Source: Onthophagus taurus (taxonomy: Eukaryota; Arthropoda; Insecta; Coleoptera; Scarabaeidae). From it: a DNA stretch of 64,000 bases. The position numbers and the translations under genes were made by a program. The notes under the pieces were generated by a model. That model was given only the letters and a program-made list of their open reading frames with translations, was not told the DNA's origin and ran no database searches. Location of the stretch: NCBI RefSeq assembly GCF_036711975.1, contig NC_091968.1, positions 11,532,001 through 11,596,000 of the forward strand, in the 5' to 3' direction. Of the stretch, positions 9,513 through 20,874 are shown in pieces. Position 1 is the first letter of the stretch. The number at the start of each line of letters is the position of its first letter.

Positions 9513-11050
9513 TAAGATTAGAAGATTCTAATGGAGCGATTATACATCAGTTAGGAATCGCATATAACAGTCATTCAGACGCGGAATTAGTATTAGAAAT
9601 AGATTTAAGAAAAGTTATTAATACTATAAACACTAATTTTAATTTCATTAATTCAGACGTAAGATTTAGCAACCAAAGTGCAGAATTAATTTTTAAATTA
9701 CATAATGAAATACGCGATAAGTTGGAAATTTTGAGTTTAAAGCAAAGAAATAAAAGAGCACTAATAAATATAGCAGGGAAATTAATAAAAGCCATTACAG
9801 GCAACCTTGATGATTCAGATGCAGAAAGGTATGACAATTTAATAACAAAATTAGATAAAAATCAAGAAAAACTTGATCATAGTTTACATTATTTGGCAAA
9901 ATTGGTAAATAAAACTAATATTCAAGTTCAAAATAATTTCGATCTGATTATAAATAAAATCAAAAGATTAGACGATAAATTAGGGTTATTATGGCTTGAT
10001 AAAAATGTAAATGAAATTATTGAATGCTACGAAATGACAGCAAGAAATTTGAACGAACTTATAGACGTATTAAATTATGCGAAAAGGGGAATTGTACACC
10101 CTCTATTAATAACTCCTTCAAAATTGATAGAAGAAATTAAATTAATACACTTGGATGATAACCATAAATTTCCTTTCGATTTATTACTAGAACAAGTTGA
10201 TATAATTGACAGAATAACGGAAGTAAAAGCATATAAAAAGAACGATAAATACACGATCATTTTACAGATACCTTTGATAAGTAATGAAATATTTCAGTAT
10301 TACGAAATTCATCCATTGCCAACTATTGTCAATGATACCTTAATTCAAATTGAAAATCAATTTAAGTTTATAGCATCAAACGAAAATAAATACATTACTG
10401 GTAATACTATTTGCGAAAAATTATTTGAAGAACAGTATTTGTGTAAACAACAGATTGAAAGTAAAAATTTGCAAAGTTGCGAATATCAGTTAGTAGTCAG
10501 AAATATTGTAAATGAAAATTGTAAATTAATAAATTTAATGATAGTAGATTTTGAAATAATTGAATATGAATTTGGTACGGTAATTGTATTAATTAAAGAA
10601 ACAGAAATGTCAGAAATTTGTAATAAAATGATAAAAATTCATAAATTAAAAGGCACTTATTTAATTAATCGAAAAAATCAGTGTATTTTTAAGATAGCTG
10701 ATATTATGATTCGTAATTTTTATACTGTTAGTATGGATACGCCATCAATATCAATACCAATTATAAATAAAAATGTATTAAATATAACATTTGATGAAAA
10801 TAAATTAAAATTGGAGAATCTTACATTTGTTAACAGTAATAATTTAGAAAAATTGAATTCTATTAAAAATTTTGGCGAAACCCATAGTTATATACTCTAT
10901 ATAATTATTGTTATAATTGTTTTCGTACTAATTGTGTATTTCATGAAAAAGTTCTTTAAAAGCAAAAATTTTAAAGTTAAGAGAATCCAGGAGGATCCTC
11001 AATCTAGGCAAGGAGGAGTTACATTCGCCAATCCTGTAGGGTTGCAATAA
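9481..11050 (+). CDS. env: Errantivirus Env (baculovirus F-like), main exon
   Basis: The frame is open from 9482 directly after a splice acceptor, CGTCTTTTTACAG at 9468-9480, and has no suitable ATG, which fits a spliced env mRNA. About 120 residues in there is a basic cleavage site (R-N-K-R) followed by a hydrophobic, glycine-containing segment, the layout of F-type fusion proteins. A coiled-coil-like heptad region follows. One membrane anchor lies near the C-terminus (about 10890-10955), then a basic tail. The stop is inside the 3' LTR (34 bases past its start). The frame is intact from acceptor to stop. Entry function is known for the family, not shown for this copy. Confidence 0.85.
11004..11016 (+). 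other. Polypurine tract before the 3' LTR
   Basis: The purine-rich AGGCAAGGAGG run ends at the first base of the 3' LTR and lies inside the env reading frame. This is the expected position for plus-strand priming. Confidence 0.65.
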
Positions 11051-11278
11051 AATAAGAAGTAGGAGTTATAGATAAGCAGCTTCTATATAATAAGATGCAC
11101 CACTACAATTAAGGAAGTCTACTTTTAATCGCTGTACCGTGCGCGTCGGGTCATATGTTAATTTTCCAATAAAATAAAACAAATAAGTTTCAAGTTCAAA
11201 AGTTGTTTTGATTCAATTTGAATTTAAATAAAATAAACTCTTTTTAAAAACCTTAACCGCTCGACACGATTTGAAACT
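11017..11278 (+). repeat. 3' LTR of the errantivirus-like element
   Basis: Same 262 bp as 3872-4133 apart from one base. It is followed at once by TACA, the second copy of the target duplication. Confidence 0.93.
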
Positions 11279-11330
11279 TACACCGCATTTTTTTTGTATT
11301 TATGCTATTATTTTATTTAATAATATTATA

Positions 11331-12398
11331 CAGGATGTCACACAAAAAACGCCCCAAGCTGTAACTCTGTCATTTATATTCCGATTTTCATGACCGAGGC
11401 ATCAAATGAAATGGTTTGATGAATACTATGGTTCATGCTACAAATAAATTTTTTTCAAGGCCATCTTAAATTTTAAGCGATTATAAACTTTTGTTTTTCA
11501 AATTGCTCCATATATTTTTCTTCACGTCATTAGATAGAGATTGTTTTTCTGAAGCCATTGATGTGCAATACATCCATTTTGAATGTAATTTTAGCAGAAA
11601 AAAGACACCTGTATATACAGGTTGTCGCACAAGAACGCCGTAAGCTGTAACTCTGTCATTTACCTTCCGATTTTTATGAACGAGATATCAAATGAAATGG
11701 TTTGATGAATGCTATGATTCATGCTACAAATAAACTTTTTCCAACGCCATTCAATTTCAAATCGATTTCAAGCGATTGTCAACTTTTGATTTTCAAATTG
11801 CTCGGTATGTTTTTCTTCACGTTATGGGATAGATAGAGGAGATTTTTTTCTGAGCCCATCGATCTACAATACATTAACATTAATTGTAATTTTAGCAGAG
11901 AAAAACAATTAAAAATTTTGAAACATTGTCTTAGTCACTTCTGTAATACTGCAGTGTGCCATGGAAAAAAATAACACGCAAAACTGATAACAGTCATTAA
12001 ATGCTATGTCAATGCCCGAAGCAGTTGTAAATGATACTTATAAGTTGTTTTTTCATTTATCCCATGGCACACTACAGTATAATACAAGTGACTTTAAGAG
12101 AATGTTCAGAAACTATTTTAATGTTTTTCTCTACTACAATTATAATTAATGTTGATGTATTGTACATTAATGGATTCAGAAAAAAAATACTCTATCCAAT
12201 AGCGTGAAGAAAAACATACCGAGCAATTTGAAAATCAAATGTTGATAATCGCTAGAAATTGAAGATGGCGTTGGAAAAAGTTTATTTGTAGCATGAATCA
12301 TAGTATTCATGAAACCATTTCATTTGATAACCCGCTCATGAAAATCGGAATGTAAATGACAGAGTTACAGCTTGGGGCGTTTTTTGTGTGACACCCTG
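11331..12398. mobile_element. Palindromic TA-flanked element, family A copy 1
   Basis: 1068 bp between TA dinucleotides. Ends are CAGGATGTCACAC and GTGTGACACCCTG. The arms are long, and the left arm is repeated inside itself (second start near 11618, AGGTTGTCGCACAAGAACG). The core (about 11950-12080) is a further small palindrome bounded by CAGTGTGCCATGG / CCATGGCACACTACAG. TA target and CAGGGTG ends suggest a mariner-mobilised non-autonomous element. There is no coding frame. Confidence 0.8.
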
Positions 12399-12558
12399 TA
12401 TATACACAATTTATATATAAAAGTAAAATAGCAATATTAAAATTTTTAATCCATCGTTATTGATAACTTTAAGGACAGAATTACACGTTTTTAGTAATAT
12501 ACATAAACAGTTAATGATAAGAAACATTATTTAATTATTTGAGATACACGTACTTATA

Positions 12559-13764
12559 CAGGGTGTATCTGAATGACTGCAACAAACTTCAAGGGGTGAT
12601 TCTTTAGTGAATTTTAAGGGTACTTTCATATATAAACCATGGGCGACTTTGGCTCCCCTAAGGAGCTACACCCCTCCAAAAATGGCGGAAAATTTTGGTT
12701 TAATTTGTTTTTCTCAAAAACCATAAACGCTAGGAAAATGAAATTTGGGGAATATGTTTAACTCATAATAGGGCATGGTTTGACCCTACTTGTACTTTCA
12801 ACCTACCCTTCTAAACTACTAAACGTAACCACCCCCTTCACATATTCGCTAATATTTTTTTTATGCAGATGATAAATACATTAAAAAATTTTTATCTAGG
12901 TAGATGAAAGTATCCTAAAACTTTTTTGTCTCTCTAAAATTTTTCCAAAAATGACTAAGTTTTGAGAAAAAAAATAATAAAGCAAACACTGCACGTTAAA
13001 CAACGGGGTTGTCGATCAAAAGTTGGAATGAATTTTTAATGAAAAAATCTTAGTGGGCTTTGGAAAGTTTGTCAGAAATATTTTTGACGTTTAAATGTCA
13101 GTGTTTTCCTTACTATTATTATTGTTTTTCAAATTAATTTTTAAATAAAGCTCTATCGCATTTACGCTCGTTCACTCGACATTTCAAAATTTTAAATAAA
13201 ACAATAATAATAGTACGAAAACTACTGACATTTAAACGTCAAAAATATTTCTGACAAAGATTGCAAAGCCCACTAAGATTTTTTCATTAAAAATTCATTC
13301 CAACTTTCGATTAACAACCCTACAGCTTAACAGTTAGTGTTTGCTTAATTTTTTTTTTCTCAGAAATTATTAAATTTTCGAAGAACATCAAAGAGACAAA
13401 AAAGTTTTAGAATAGTTTTATCTATTTAACTGAAATTTTTCCGATGTATTTATCATCTTCATAAAAAAAATCTAGGCATAAATGAACGAGGGTGGTTACG
13501 TTTAGTAGTTTAGAAGGGTAGGTTGAAAGTACAAATAGGGTCGAAACGTGCCCTATTATGAGTTAAACATATTCCCCAAATTTCATCTTTCTAGCGTTTA
13601 TGGTTTTTGAGAAAAAATAATTAAACCAAAATTTTCCGCCATTTTTGGAGGGGTGTAGCTCCTTAGGGGAGCCGAAGTCGCCCATGGTTTATATATGAAA
13701 GTACCCTTAAAATTCACTAAAGAATCACCCCTTGAAGTTTGTTGCAGTCATTCAGATACACCTG
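12559..13764. mobile_element. Palindromic TA-flanked element, family B copy 1
   Basis: 1206 bp, ends CAGGGTGTATCTGAATGACT and AGTCATTCAGATACACCTG, flanked by TA. The arms run almost to the centre (inner pair GACGTTTAAATGTCAGT near 13088 and its complement near 13230), so the whole element is one imperfect hairpin. It is non-coding. Three more copies or fragments lie in the window (43106, 45201, 24891). Confidence 0.85.
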
Positions 13765-14082
13765 TATATCATAAATAAATTTTAGGTTGGAGTCAATATG
13801 TCAAACTTTTATTACGAGCCCTAACAACTATAGGTATATTGGGACAAAATAAAATGTGTATATAATTAACAATAATTAAACAGTTTAATTTCTTTTAATA
13901 ATTTTTTCAGATTAATATCATTATTAACAACAATTTTGTCTAATGAACAACACAAAAAACAAAATACATACCCTATTGCTTCTAATTAAACTAGAAAAAT
14001 GTATATTTTACCTGACAACTTAATATTAGGATAATGCTAAGTAACTTCCATAAAAATGGAACAAATTAAGATTAAGTAAACT

Positions 14083-14298
14083 GTGGAAATAACGGAAAAG
14101 GGCCACGAGTTTAAGAACTGTGGGAATAGGGAGAGAGAGGCGGTATGTGCAAACTGCAAAGCCAGGGGGAAGGAGGACAGACACGAAACGAGGGATAGAA
14201 ACTGTGGGGAATACCAGATAGCGGCGGAGTTGGTGAAGAGAAGTATTAATTATGACGACATGAAGAGAGGGCAGCAAGGGATTTTATCAAAAAACTAG
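14083..14298 (+). pseudogene. LINE ORF1, C-terminal fragment with zinc-knuckle remains
   Basis: About 70 residues to a TAG at 14296. The pattern C-A-N-C ... H-E-T-R-D-R-N-C matches a gag-type CCHC knuckle, preceded by the end of another (G-H-E-F-K-N-C). The start is missing because the LINE is 5'-truncated; the in-frame opening is not a real start. ORF2 begins 41 bp later. Confidence 0.6.
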
Positions 14299-14339
14299 AC
14301 GGGGGAGGGGAGAAGCCGGAGAAGAGCGAGGGGTTGAAA

Positions 14340-17300
14340 ATGGTGTTCTGGAATGTAGCGGGGATTACGAATAAGGGAGGGCAGTTCTGGGAATATCTGA
14401 AGAGATTTGAGGTGATTTGTATGGTGGAGACCTGGGTTGATGAAGGAGGGTGGGCAAAGATTGAGGGAAAGTTGCCAGAAGGGTATAGATGGGATTGCGT
14501 GTTTGCAGAGAGGAGAAGTAAGAGAGGAAGAGCGTGCGGGGGTATTATAACAGGAATAGCGAGAGGAATTACGGAGGAGAGTAAGACGGAGGGGAGATGG
14601 AGGCAGAAGGGAATGGTAAAAAGGCAGATCAGCTGGGAGAGAGAGACGGTGCAGATAGTTACGGTGTATAGCAAGTCAATGAAAGAGACGAGAAAGCAAT
14701 GGAATGAGATGGCGGGGGATGGGACGGGGGAATATATAATAATGGGAGGGGATTTCAATGCTAGAGTGGGCGAGAAGGGGGGAAGGGTGGAGATATGGGG
14801 AGAGGAGGGACGACGGCGGTCGAAGGATACTGTGCGGAATGGAGAAGGAACAGAAATGCTGAGATGGGTGGAGGAGAACGGATGGGAGATACTGAATGGA
14901 AATAAAGAGGAAGGGGAGTATACGTACATCGGGGCGAGGGGGACATCTGTGATTGATTATGTACTGGTGGATCAGGAAATGTGGGAGAGGGTGGAAAGGT
15001 TCAAAGTGGGAGAAGCGGTAGAGTCGGATCACCAACCGTTGGAGGTGGAGGTAAAGGGGGTGGACGGCAGAAGACGAGCGGAACTGGGGAGCAAGTTCAT
15101 CAGGACAGACTGGTCGGAAGAAGGGGTAGCATTCTACAGGGGAAACCTCGATACTTGGCAACAGAAGATACAAGAGATCAATGGTTGGGAAGAACTTATT
15201 CAGGTAGTGCGGGAGGCAACACTGAAAAGGGAGTGTGTACATAGGGGCGGCAGAGTAGGGAGGAACGACTGGTATGATGGCGAGTGTAGGAAGGCGAAGA
15301 GGGAGGCGAGAAGGAGGTTGAGGCAGTGGAGACGGGGGAAGATAGGGGTGGATAGATATAGGGAGGCCAGGAGTGGATACAGAGAGTTATGCAGTAGAAA
15401 GAAAACAGAACTGAGGGAGAAGGGGGCGGCAGAGATTAGAAGGATAACAAGGGAAGGGGAGGTCTGGAGGTATCTGAAAAAGAGAAAGAAGGGTAGGGAG
15501 AGGATAACCAGCGAAATACACATGACAGATTGGAAGAGTTACTTTATGGGATTATTGGGAGGGGTTCAAACGAGGCTAACGGGTTTGGGAGGCTATGAGG
15601 GAGATGGAGGAGAGGAGATAGCAGAAGAGGAGATGGAAGCAGTGCTTAGGGGATTGAAGAAGGGAAAGGCGCCAGGGGAAGATGGGATCCAGAACGAGGC
15701 ATGGTTGGAAGCATCAAGGGTGGTGAGAGTGAAGTTGTTGGAGGGGATGAATAGCGTATGGAGAGGGGGTGGGTTTCCGGAGGGATGGAAAGTGGGGGTA
15801 ATTTGCCCAGAATATAAAAAGGGTAATAAGGGAAGGGTAGAGAGCTACAGAGGAATTAACCTACTAGACTCGGCATACAAGGTATACACGAAGATACTGC
15901 TGGGAAGACTGGAGGAGGAGATGGAGTGGGGGGGAATTTTGCCGGATGGGCAGGCAGGCTTTCGGAAGGGAAGGGGAGCAATCGACAACGTGTACGTGTT
16001 GAAGCATCTGGCAGATAGAGAGCTGGATAAGAAGGGAGGGAAATTGTACGCCCTATTTATAGATTTGAAGGCGGCTTTTGATAAGGTGGATAGGGGAAAG
16101 TTGTGGGAGGAGATGGGGAGGAGGGGGATCACGGAACACCTAATTGCGAGAGTGAAGGAAATATACATGGAGACTATGGCTAGGATAAAAGTGGGAGATA
16201 AGCTGAGCGACGTGTTCTGGACGACGAAGGGACTGAGGCAGGGATGTCCGCTGAGTCCAAGTCTGTTTGCACTGTATACTGCGGACCTGGAGGATAGATT
16301 GGGGAAGGGGCAAATGGGAGGGTTGGTGGTGGGAGGTAGAAAGGTGCATATATTAGCATACGCGGATGACATCGTGGTCATGGCGAGAGAAGCGGCGGAG
16401 ATGAAAGATATGATAAAGACATTGGAAAGATATTTTAGGGGGAAGGGGCTGGAAGCGAATGTGGGGAAGACAAGGATGATGAAGTTTTGTAAGGGAGGGA
16501 GAAAAAGAAGAGAAAACTGGAGATGGGAGGGAAAAGAGATCGAGGAGGTTAGGGAGTATACTTACTTGGGGTATGTGTTCAGGGAGGACAACAGGGAGGG
16601 GTCGCATGTGATAGCTATGGCAAAAAAGGCAAATAAGGTGATGGGACAAGTATGCGGTTGGGGGAAGAGAGTCTTTGGAAGGAATGTGGCAGCGAGGAAG
16701 ATTATGTTTGAAGGTCTGGTTAGCAGTGTGATGATGTATGGAGCAGAGGTATGGGGATGCAGAGAGCAGGCAATGCTGGAGGACGTGCAAGCTAGATACT
16801 GGAGATGGGTGCTTGGGGTGGCGAGAGAAACACCGGGGTATATAGTGAGGGAAGAGGTAAAGGTGGATAAAGTCAGAGTGGAGGGGGGCAGGAGAGCAGT
16901 GAAATATGAAGAAAGAATAGAAGGGAGGCCAAACTGCGGGATCTTGGGGGAGTGTTGGAGGGAAATTAGAGAGGGAAAGATCAGATATGGGAAAGGAGAC
17001 AGAGACAACTATTATAGACGAGCGGGCTACTCGGTAACTGAGATAAATAGTAGACGAAGGGTGGGTAGGGAGATGTGGAGGGAGTTGAGAGATAGGGACC
17101 GAGATGTGCAGAGACAGGAAAGAAGGACACAAATAAAAGAGGGGAGGTATAACGAAAGGTACAGGGACATAATAACGGAGGGGCTGCCTAGATACTTGTT
17201 ATTGGAAGGAGATGAGGAAGGGAAGAAGTTGGTGGCTAGGTTCCGTTGTGGAAACGAGGAGAGAGCTAACAGATACTGGATGGCCGATGAGGAGAGGTGG

Positions 17301-17465
17301 TGTAGGCTATGCAGGGAGGAATGGGAAACGTTGGAACATATGTTGAATGGGTGCAGTGAGTTGAGGGAGGAGGAGTTGGACCGAGGGCAGATCTTAGGAG
17401 AGGAGGGAGAGGGGAAACGATGGATGAGAATGGTTGTGGGGGTAAGGAGACAAAGGGAAGGATGA
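14340..17465 (+). CDS. LINE ORF2: endonuclease and reverse transcriptase
   Basis: 1041 residues, uninterrupted, from ATG 14340. The N-terminal apurinic-type endonuclease shows FWNVAGI, the E of MVETW, GGDFNARVG, and SDHQPL near residue 230. The RT shows KAPGEDGI, FRKGRGAIDN, LFIDLKAAFDKV, GLRQGCPLSPSLF and the catalytic Y-A-D-D. The C-terminal region ends in a CCHC motif (CRLCREEWETLEHMLNGC). Together these put it among endonuclease-bearing LINEs such as the I/R1/Jockey group; I cannot fix the clade. With no stop codons and ORF1 nearly lost, it is a recent, 5'-truncated copy. Confidence 0.87.
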   Translation: MVFWNVAGITNKGGQFWEYLKRFEVICMVETWVDEGGWAKIEGKLPEGYRWDCVFAERRSKRGRACGGIITGIARGITEESKTEGRWRQKGMVKRQISWERETVQIVTVYSKSMKETRKQWNEMAGDGTGEYIIMGGDFNARVGEKGGRVEIWGEEGRRRSKDTVRNGEGTEMLRWVEENGWEILNGNKEEGEYTYIGARGTSVIDYVLVDQEMWERVERFKVGEAVESDHQPLEVEVKGVDGRRRAELGSKFIRTDWSEEGVAFYRGNLDTWQQKIQEINGWEELIQVVREATLKRECVHRGGRVGRNDWYDGECRKAKREARRRLRQWRRGKIGVDRYREARSGYRELCSRKKTELREKGAAEIRRITREGEVWRYLKKRKKGRERITSEIHMTDWKSYFMGLLGGVQTRLTGLGGYEGDGGEEIAEEEMEAVLRGLKKGKAPGEDGIQNEAWLEASRVVRVKLLEGMNSVWRGGGFPEGWKVGVICPEYKKGNKGRVESYRGINLLDSAYKVYTKILLGRLEEEMEWGGILPDGQAGFRKGRGAIDNVYVLKHLADRELDKKGGKLYALFIDLKAAFDKVDRGKLWEEMGRRGITEHLIARVKEIYMETMARIKVGDKLSDVFWTTKGLRQGCPLSPSLFALYTADLEDRLGKGQMGGLVVGGRKVHILAYADDIVVMAREAAEMKDMIKTLERYFRGKGLEANVGKTRMMKFCKGGRKRRENWRWEGKEIEEVREYTYLGYVFREDNREGSHVIAMAKKANKVMGQVCGWGKRVFGRNVAARKIMFEGLVSSVMMYGAEVWGCREQAMLEDVQARYWRWVLGVARETPGYIVREEVKVDKVRVEGGRRAVKYEERIEGRPNCGILGECWREIREGKIRYGKGDRDNYYRRAGYSVTEINSRRRVGREMWRELRDRDRDVQRQERRTQIKEGRYNERYRDIITEGLPRYLLLEGDEEGKKLVARFRCGNEERANRYWMADEERWCRLCREEWETLEHMLNGCSELREEELDRGQILGEEGEGKRWMRMVVGVRRQREG

Positions 17466-17622
17466 GGGGATGATTGGGCCGTGGAGCCGAGGGTATGGAA
17501 ATGGCGGAAGAGGGTAGAGGGTGACAATAATATACTAATAATATATATATTAGAATGTATTAAGGGGATAAAAATTGTAAATATTAAAAACAATAAAATG
17601 CTTATTATATAATTAAACATTA

Positions 17623-18608
17623 TGGAGAAATTGGGCAAATTTTAGAAAAAAAGGGTAAAAGTTCATGTCGTCCAAAGTTAGTTTCTGATAGAAATAAAAG
17701 AATACTTGTAAAAATCTGCAAAAAAGGACGAAGAAATATTTTAAGACAAGATACCGCTGAATGGAATAATGAAACTGGATTAAATATATGAAGGGAATGC
17801 TGTCGCAAATGGATTGCTAAAAGTGGATTAAAGTTTTACGAGGTTTACTTACAAGCAATAATTAAAAAATGTCGCTTTTAGAAAATTGTTGTTTTATAAG
17901 CAAAAGAAAAACCACTGTTAACAGAAAAACAACAGAAAGCCAGGATCACAAGGGCAAAATCTAAACTGTCTTGGTCAGCAGAAGACTTCTCCAGGATAAT
18001 ATTCAGCGATGAATCGAAATTTGCAATAAACATGAGGCATTTCATAAAGATTGTTTAAAACGTTGTGTAAAATCTCCGAAGGGAGTAATCATTTGGGGCT
18101 GTATGACAGCTTCAGGATAAGGATGCTTCGAATTTATTGATGGCACCGTGAACGCCGCAAAATGTCAACAAATACTACAAAACAGCATATTACCAAGTAT
18201 CGTGCAGTTAAATGTTGGCGAAAATTACATATTTCAGCAGGATGGAGCGGCTTGTCATACGGCCAAAACTACAAAAAAGTGGTTGGCGATCAAAATATTA
18301 ATGTTCTGTATTGGTCTACCAACAGTCCAGATCTGAATGTAATTGAAACAGTGCGGCACAAAATGAAACAAACTTTGAGGAACAACCCACAACGAACATT
18401 GCCAGAACTTAAAGCCAAAATAAAGCAAATTTGGGATGGATTTACTCCTGAACAGTGTAGAACCTTAGTGAATTCGATGCCCAACCGAATTCGAGCGGTT
18501 ATAAAATCTAAGGACTATCGTGCAATGTCCCAATATTTAGTTGTCAGGCAAAATTTACATTTTTCTAGTTTAATTAGAAGTAATAGGATACGTATTTTGT
18601 TTTTGTGA
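17623..18608 (+). pseudogene. Tc1-like transposase, decayed
   Basis: Read across several frames, it gives the helix-turn-helix part (SSCRPKLVSDRNKRIL), then IIFSDESKF (first catalytic D), VIIWGCMTASG, FQQDGAACHTA (second D) and STNSPDLNVIE (E), the DD34E layout. Stops and at least two frame changes break it (e.g. near 17790, 18050, 18118 and 18300). The piece upstream of the LINE (13815-14078) probably holds the 5' end but no clear frame remains. Confidence 0.75.
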
Positions 18609-18698
18609 AAAATGTATTAAAACAAAATAATCTGTTTAATTGTTGTTAATTACATATAAATTCTATTATGTCCCAATATATAGTTGTTAGGGCTCGTA

Positions 18699-18820
18699 GT
18701 AAATAATAAACCGACGTAATATTAGCTCAAAATAAACTCCAATAAAATGGCGATTCACAAGGCCCGATTTTGTCTAGAGTCTAGACGGGCTCACTGTCAT
18801 TTCTGGTTATTCTGTGCTAT
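18699..18820. other. Short spacer with a dispersed 19-mer
   Basis: Contains TAAACTCCAATAAAATGGC (18733-18751), the complement of the copy at about 3802-3820, and a small palindrome (GTCTAGAGTCTAGAC). No gene is seen. Confidence 0.4.
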
Positions 18821-18948
18821 AGCTTTGTTCGTTGGGACTGCACTACTCTGCACGACATGGCACTCGTATCACGTCATCACAGATTACCAGATGCTTAACT
18901 TATACCGCTCTCATCTGGACCTCATATTCTATCTCTCTCTAGAGAATT

Positions 18949-20526
18949 GAAACTGTGTAGATGGCGTTAGTAGTGGTCCGATAAATACGAGCGGGAATTT
19001 GAATGCTCGTTTAAATAAAAATCTTATTACTCTTTATTTTTTTTTTTAATAATAAGTTCCAAAAAATCAAAAATTGTCATCTCAAAACTTGAACATGTTT
19101 TAAGATGAAAACACTGATTTTTTTGAACTTGTTATTAAAAAAAAACTAATAAAATATTATTAAATAGAAATGCAAACTTCAGAAGAAAAAATCTATGTAT
19201 ATTTATACACAGAAATTTACAACTATAAATTTTTAAATATTTAATCGTTTTCATGCTCATAGGTGCGTTTTGAACAATGGTAAAGCATTTGCTTCAAGGC
19301 TAGAGGAAAAGCGATGAAAAATTTTTTCATGGGTTTTGAAAAACTCTAGCATACCATAAGTCAAATAAACTTCTAGACAAATTTAGAAATACAAATTGTT
19401 ATTGCAAACAACAGATTTAAGACAGCCAGAATAAAAAAATACTACAGAGCAACTAAAATTAAAAGTATTACAGCGAAAATGAGCAGTACACAGTATTAGT
19501 GATAAAATGTTGTTTTAGTTATAAAATAATTATTGGTTCCGAATTAACAATTGATATAAAACTGTAATATTTCTTTTTATTTGTTTCTGTTCCTATCAAT
19601 TAAAATGCAAAAATATTTGAAACTTAATTAATGTTTTATTATTATTACTATAACTTAAAGTTAATCTTAAATTAAAGTGAGCAAAACAATAACAAACCTA
19701 GCAAAATTTATCAGAATTAAGACAAAACAAAAAGGAACAAGATTCATGTAACATGTTTTAGTCTTAGTCATAGTTTTAAGTTCTTAGTTCATCATTTATC
19801 ATAATCATGGTTGGCATTGCTTTAACTATGATCACAACTAAGACTTAAACATATTGCCTCAATTCGTGATTAGATAATTGGAAAGTAAACATTATTACCT
19901 TTATAAACCTGAGTAAAATATTCTGGTTTGTTTAACATATCTGTCAGTAATGTGGTTTTATTTTCATAATTCTTCTTAAGTCTCCGGATCTGTTTCTCTT
20001 TGTTCTTTAAAATTGTAAATTTTCATTTAGTACAAAAAATGTATCTAACTTAAATTTATAAATGTACTTATTGGTATTTAATGGAAATCAAAATAACTTG
20101 ACCACTTCCTCCACCGAACGTCCGCAAATGTAGCATCCAATTTGGTCCTTACTTTACCACCAAAAACCAACTAATTCTAAGATAACAAAGTATGACAATA
20201 AAACTAAGGAGAACTAAGTTATACAAACAAATAAACTACTAAACAAATCTATAATCAAACGATATAGATTTATTTAGTAGTTTAAATAATCAAACGATAA
20301 ATACGCAAAACTGCACAATAATTAAACAAAACTCAGAAAGTTCGTTAGTTCCGACAGAACTGGACGTAGCTGTAGGATTTACAGATTTACGACTTAAAAT
20401 ACATAGCGCCATAATCTATTGCTTTCTCTTAACTCTACGAGTTAAAAATTTTGAAATAAATGGTGCCATCTATTGGTTTGTCTAAATACTACTGTAAGGC
20501 GACAATTGCGCCATCTACACAGTTTC
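18949..20526. repeat. Nested inverted-repeat element inside the TGCAC transposon
   Basis: GAAACTGTGTAGATGGCG at 18949-18966 and its perfect complement at 20509-20526 bound 1.58 kb of AT-rich, non-coding DNA. This may be a second transposon inserted in the first. No transposase and no clear target duplication are visible. The interior has an inverted pair near 19010-19140 (GAGTT..TTTTTAATAATAAGTTC) but no gene. Confidence 0.5.
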
Positions 20527-20874
20527 AGTTTATGTGAGAGAGAAAGTACCATACGAATTTTTCATTTGTTGAACAAGGATAGATAGGAGTGCCAATTTAT
20601 TAGCCGGAGTCCGGCCTCTGTGTACTCTGTGCATGTCATAGTGCAATGAAGTGTAAGTCAGTGCAATGTCATGTCAACTTAGTGCAGGTCAGAAAAGTGT
20701 ATAAACCGTGGTCGCAACGAACAGATTTTTATAAAAAAAAGTGTATAATATTTGAAATGGACGAACAGGAGATTGTCAGCGAAATACTCGTGGAAAATGA
20801 AATCATTGCAGAATGTTTTTTTAGTAGCAATTCATCAATTATTATTATATTATTTTTTATTTTTTTCAATTGTT

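Larger units (their letters stand above)
3872..11278 (+). mobile_element. Full-length errantivirus-like (env-bearing Ty3/gypsy) provirus
   Basis: 7407 bp bounded by two 262-bp LTRs that begin AGTTAC and end GAAACT, as errantivirus LTRs do. The 4-bp target duplication TACA stands at 3868-3871 and 11279-11282. Inside, in order, are a primer-binding site, a ~0.5 kb leader with the likely env start exon, gag, protease-RT-RNase H, integrase, env, and a purine tract. The LTRs differ by a single T/C, which implies recent insertion. One defect is visible: integrase lies in a different frame from RT/RNase H. Insect errantiviruses are endogenous retroviruses active in ovarian somatic or germ cells; nothing here shows current activity. 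Confidence 0.93.
14079..17612 (+). mobile_element. 5'-truncated non-LTR retrotransposon (LINE)
   Basis: Its base use, very purine- and G-rich on the plus strand, is sharply different from the AT-rich DNA around it. It holds the end of ORF1, a full ORF2 and a short AT-rich 3' tail with AACAATAAAATG before Tc1 sequence resumes near 17613. The 5' end begins inside ORF1, typical of incomplete reverse transcription. A clear target duplication was not found; both sides show a similar TAA..AAAC. Confidence 0.82.
13815..18696 (+). mobile_element. Tc1-like transposon, split by a LINE
   Basis: Terminal inverted repeats begin CGAGCCCTAACAACTATA at 13815 and end with the complement at 18696, each next to a TA (13813-13814 and 18697-18698). 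The element holds a decayed transposase on the plus strand after 17620. The LINE at about 14079-17612 sits inside it, so the Tc1 copy was here first. Confidence 0.85.

Noticed and set aside
14246..17638. Long minus-strand open frames opposite the LINE ORF2
   Set aside because: They are Ser/Pro/Leu/His-rich shadows created by the purine-rich coding strand of ORF2 and have no domain of their own.
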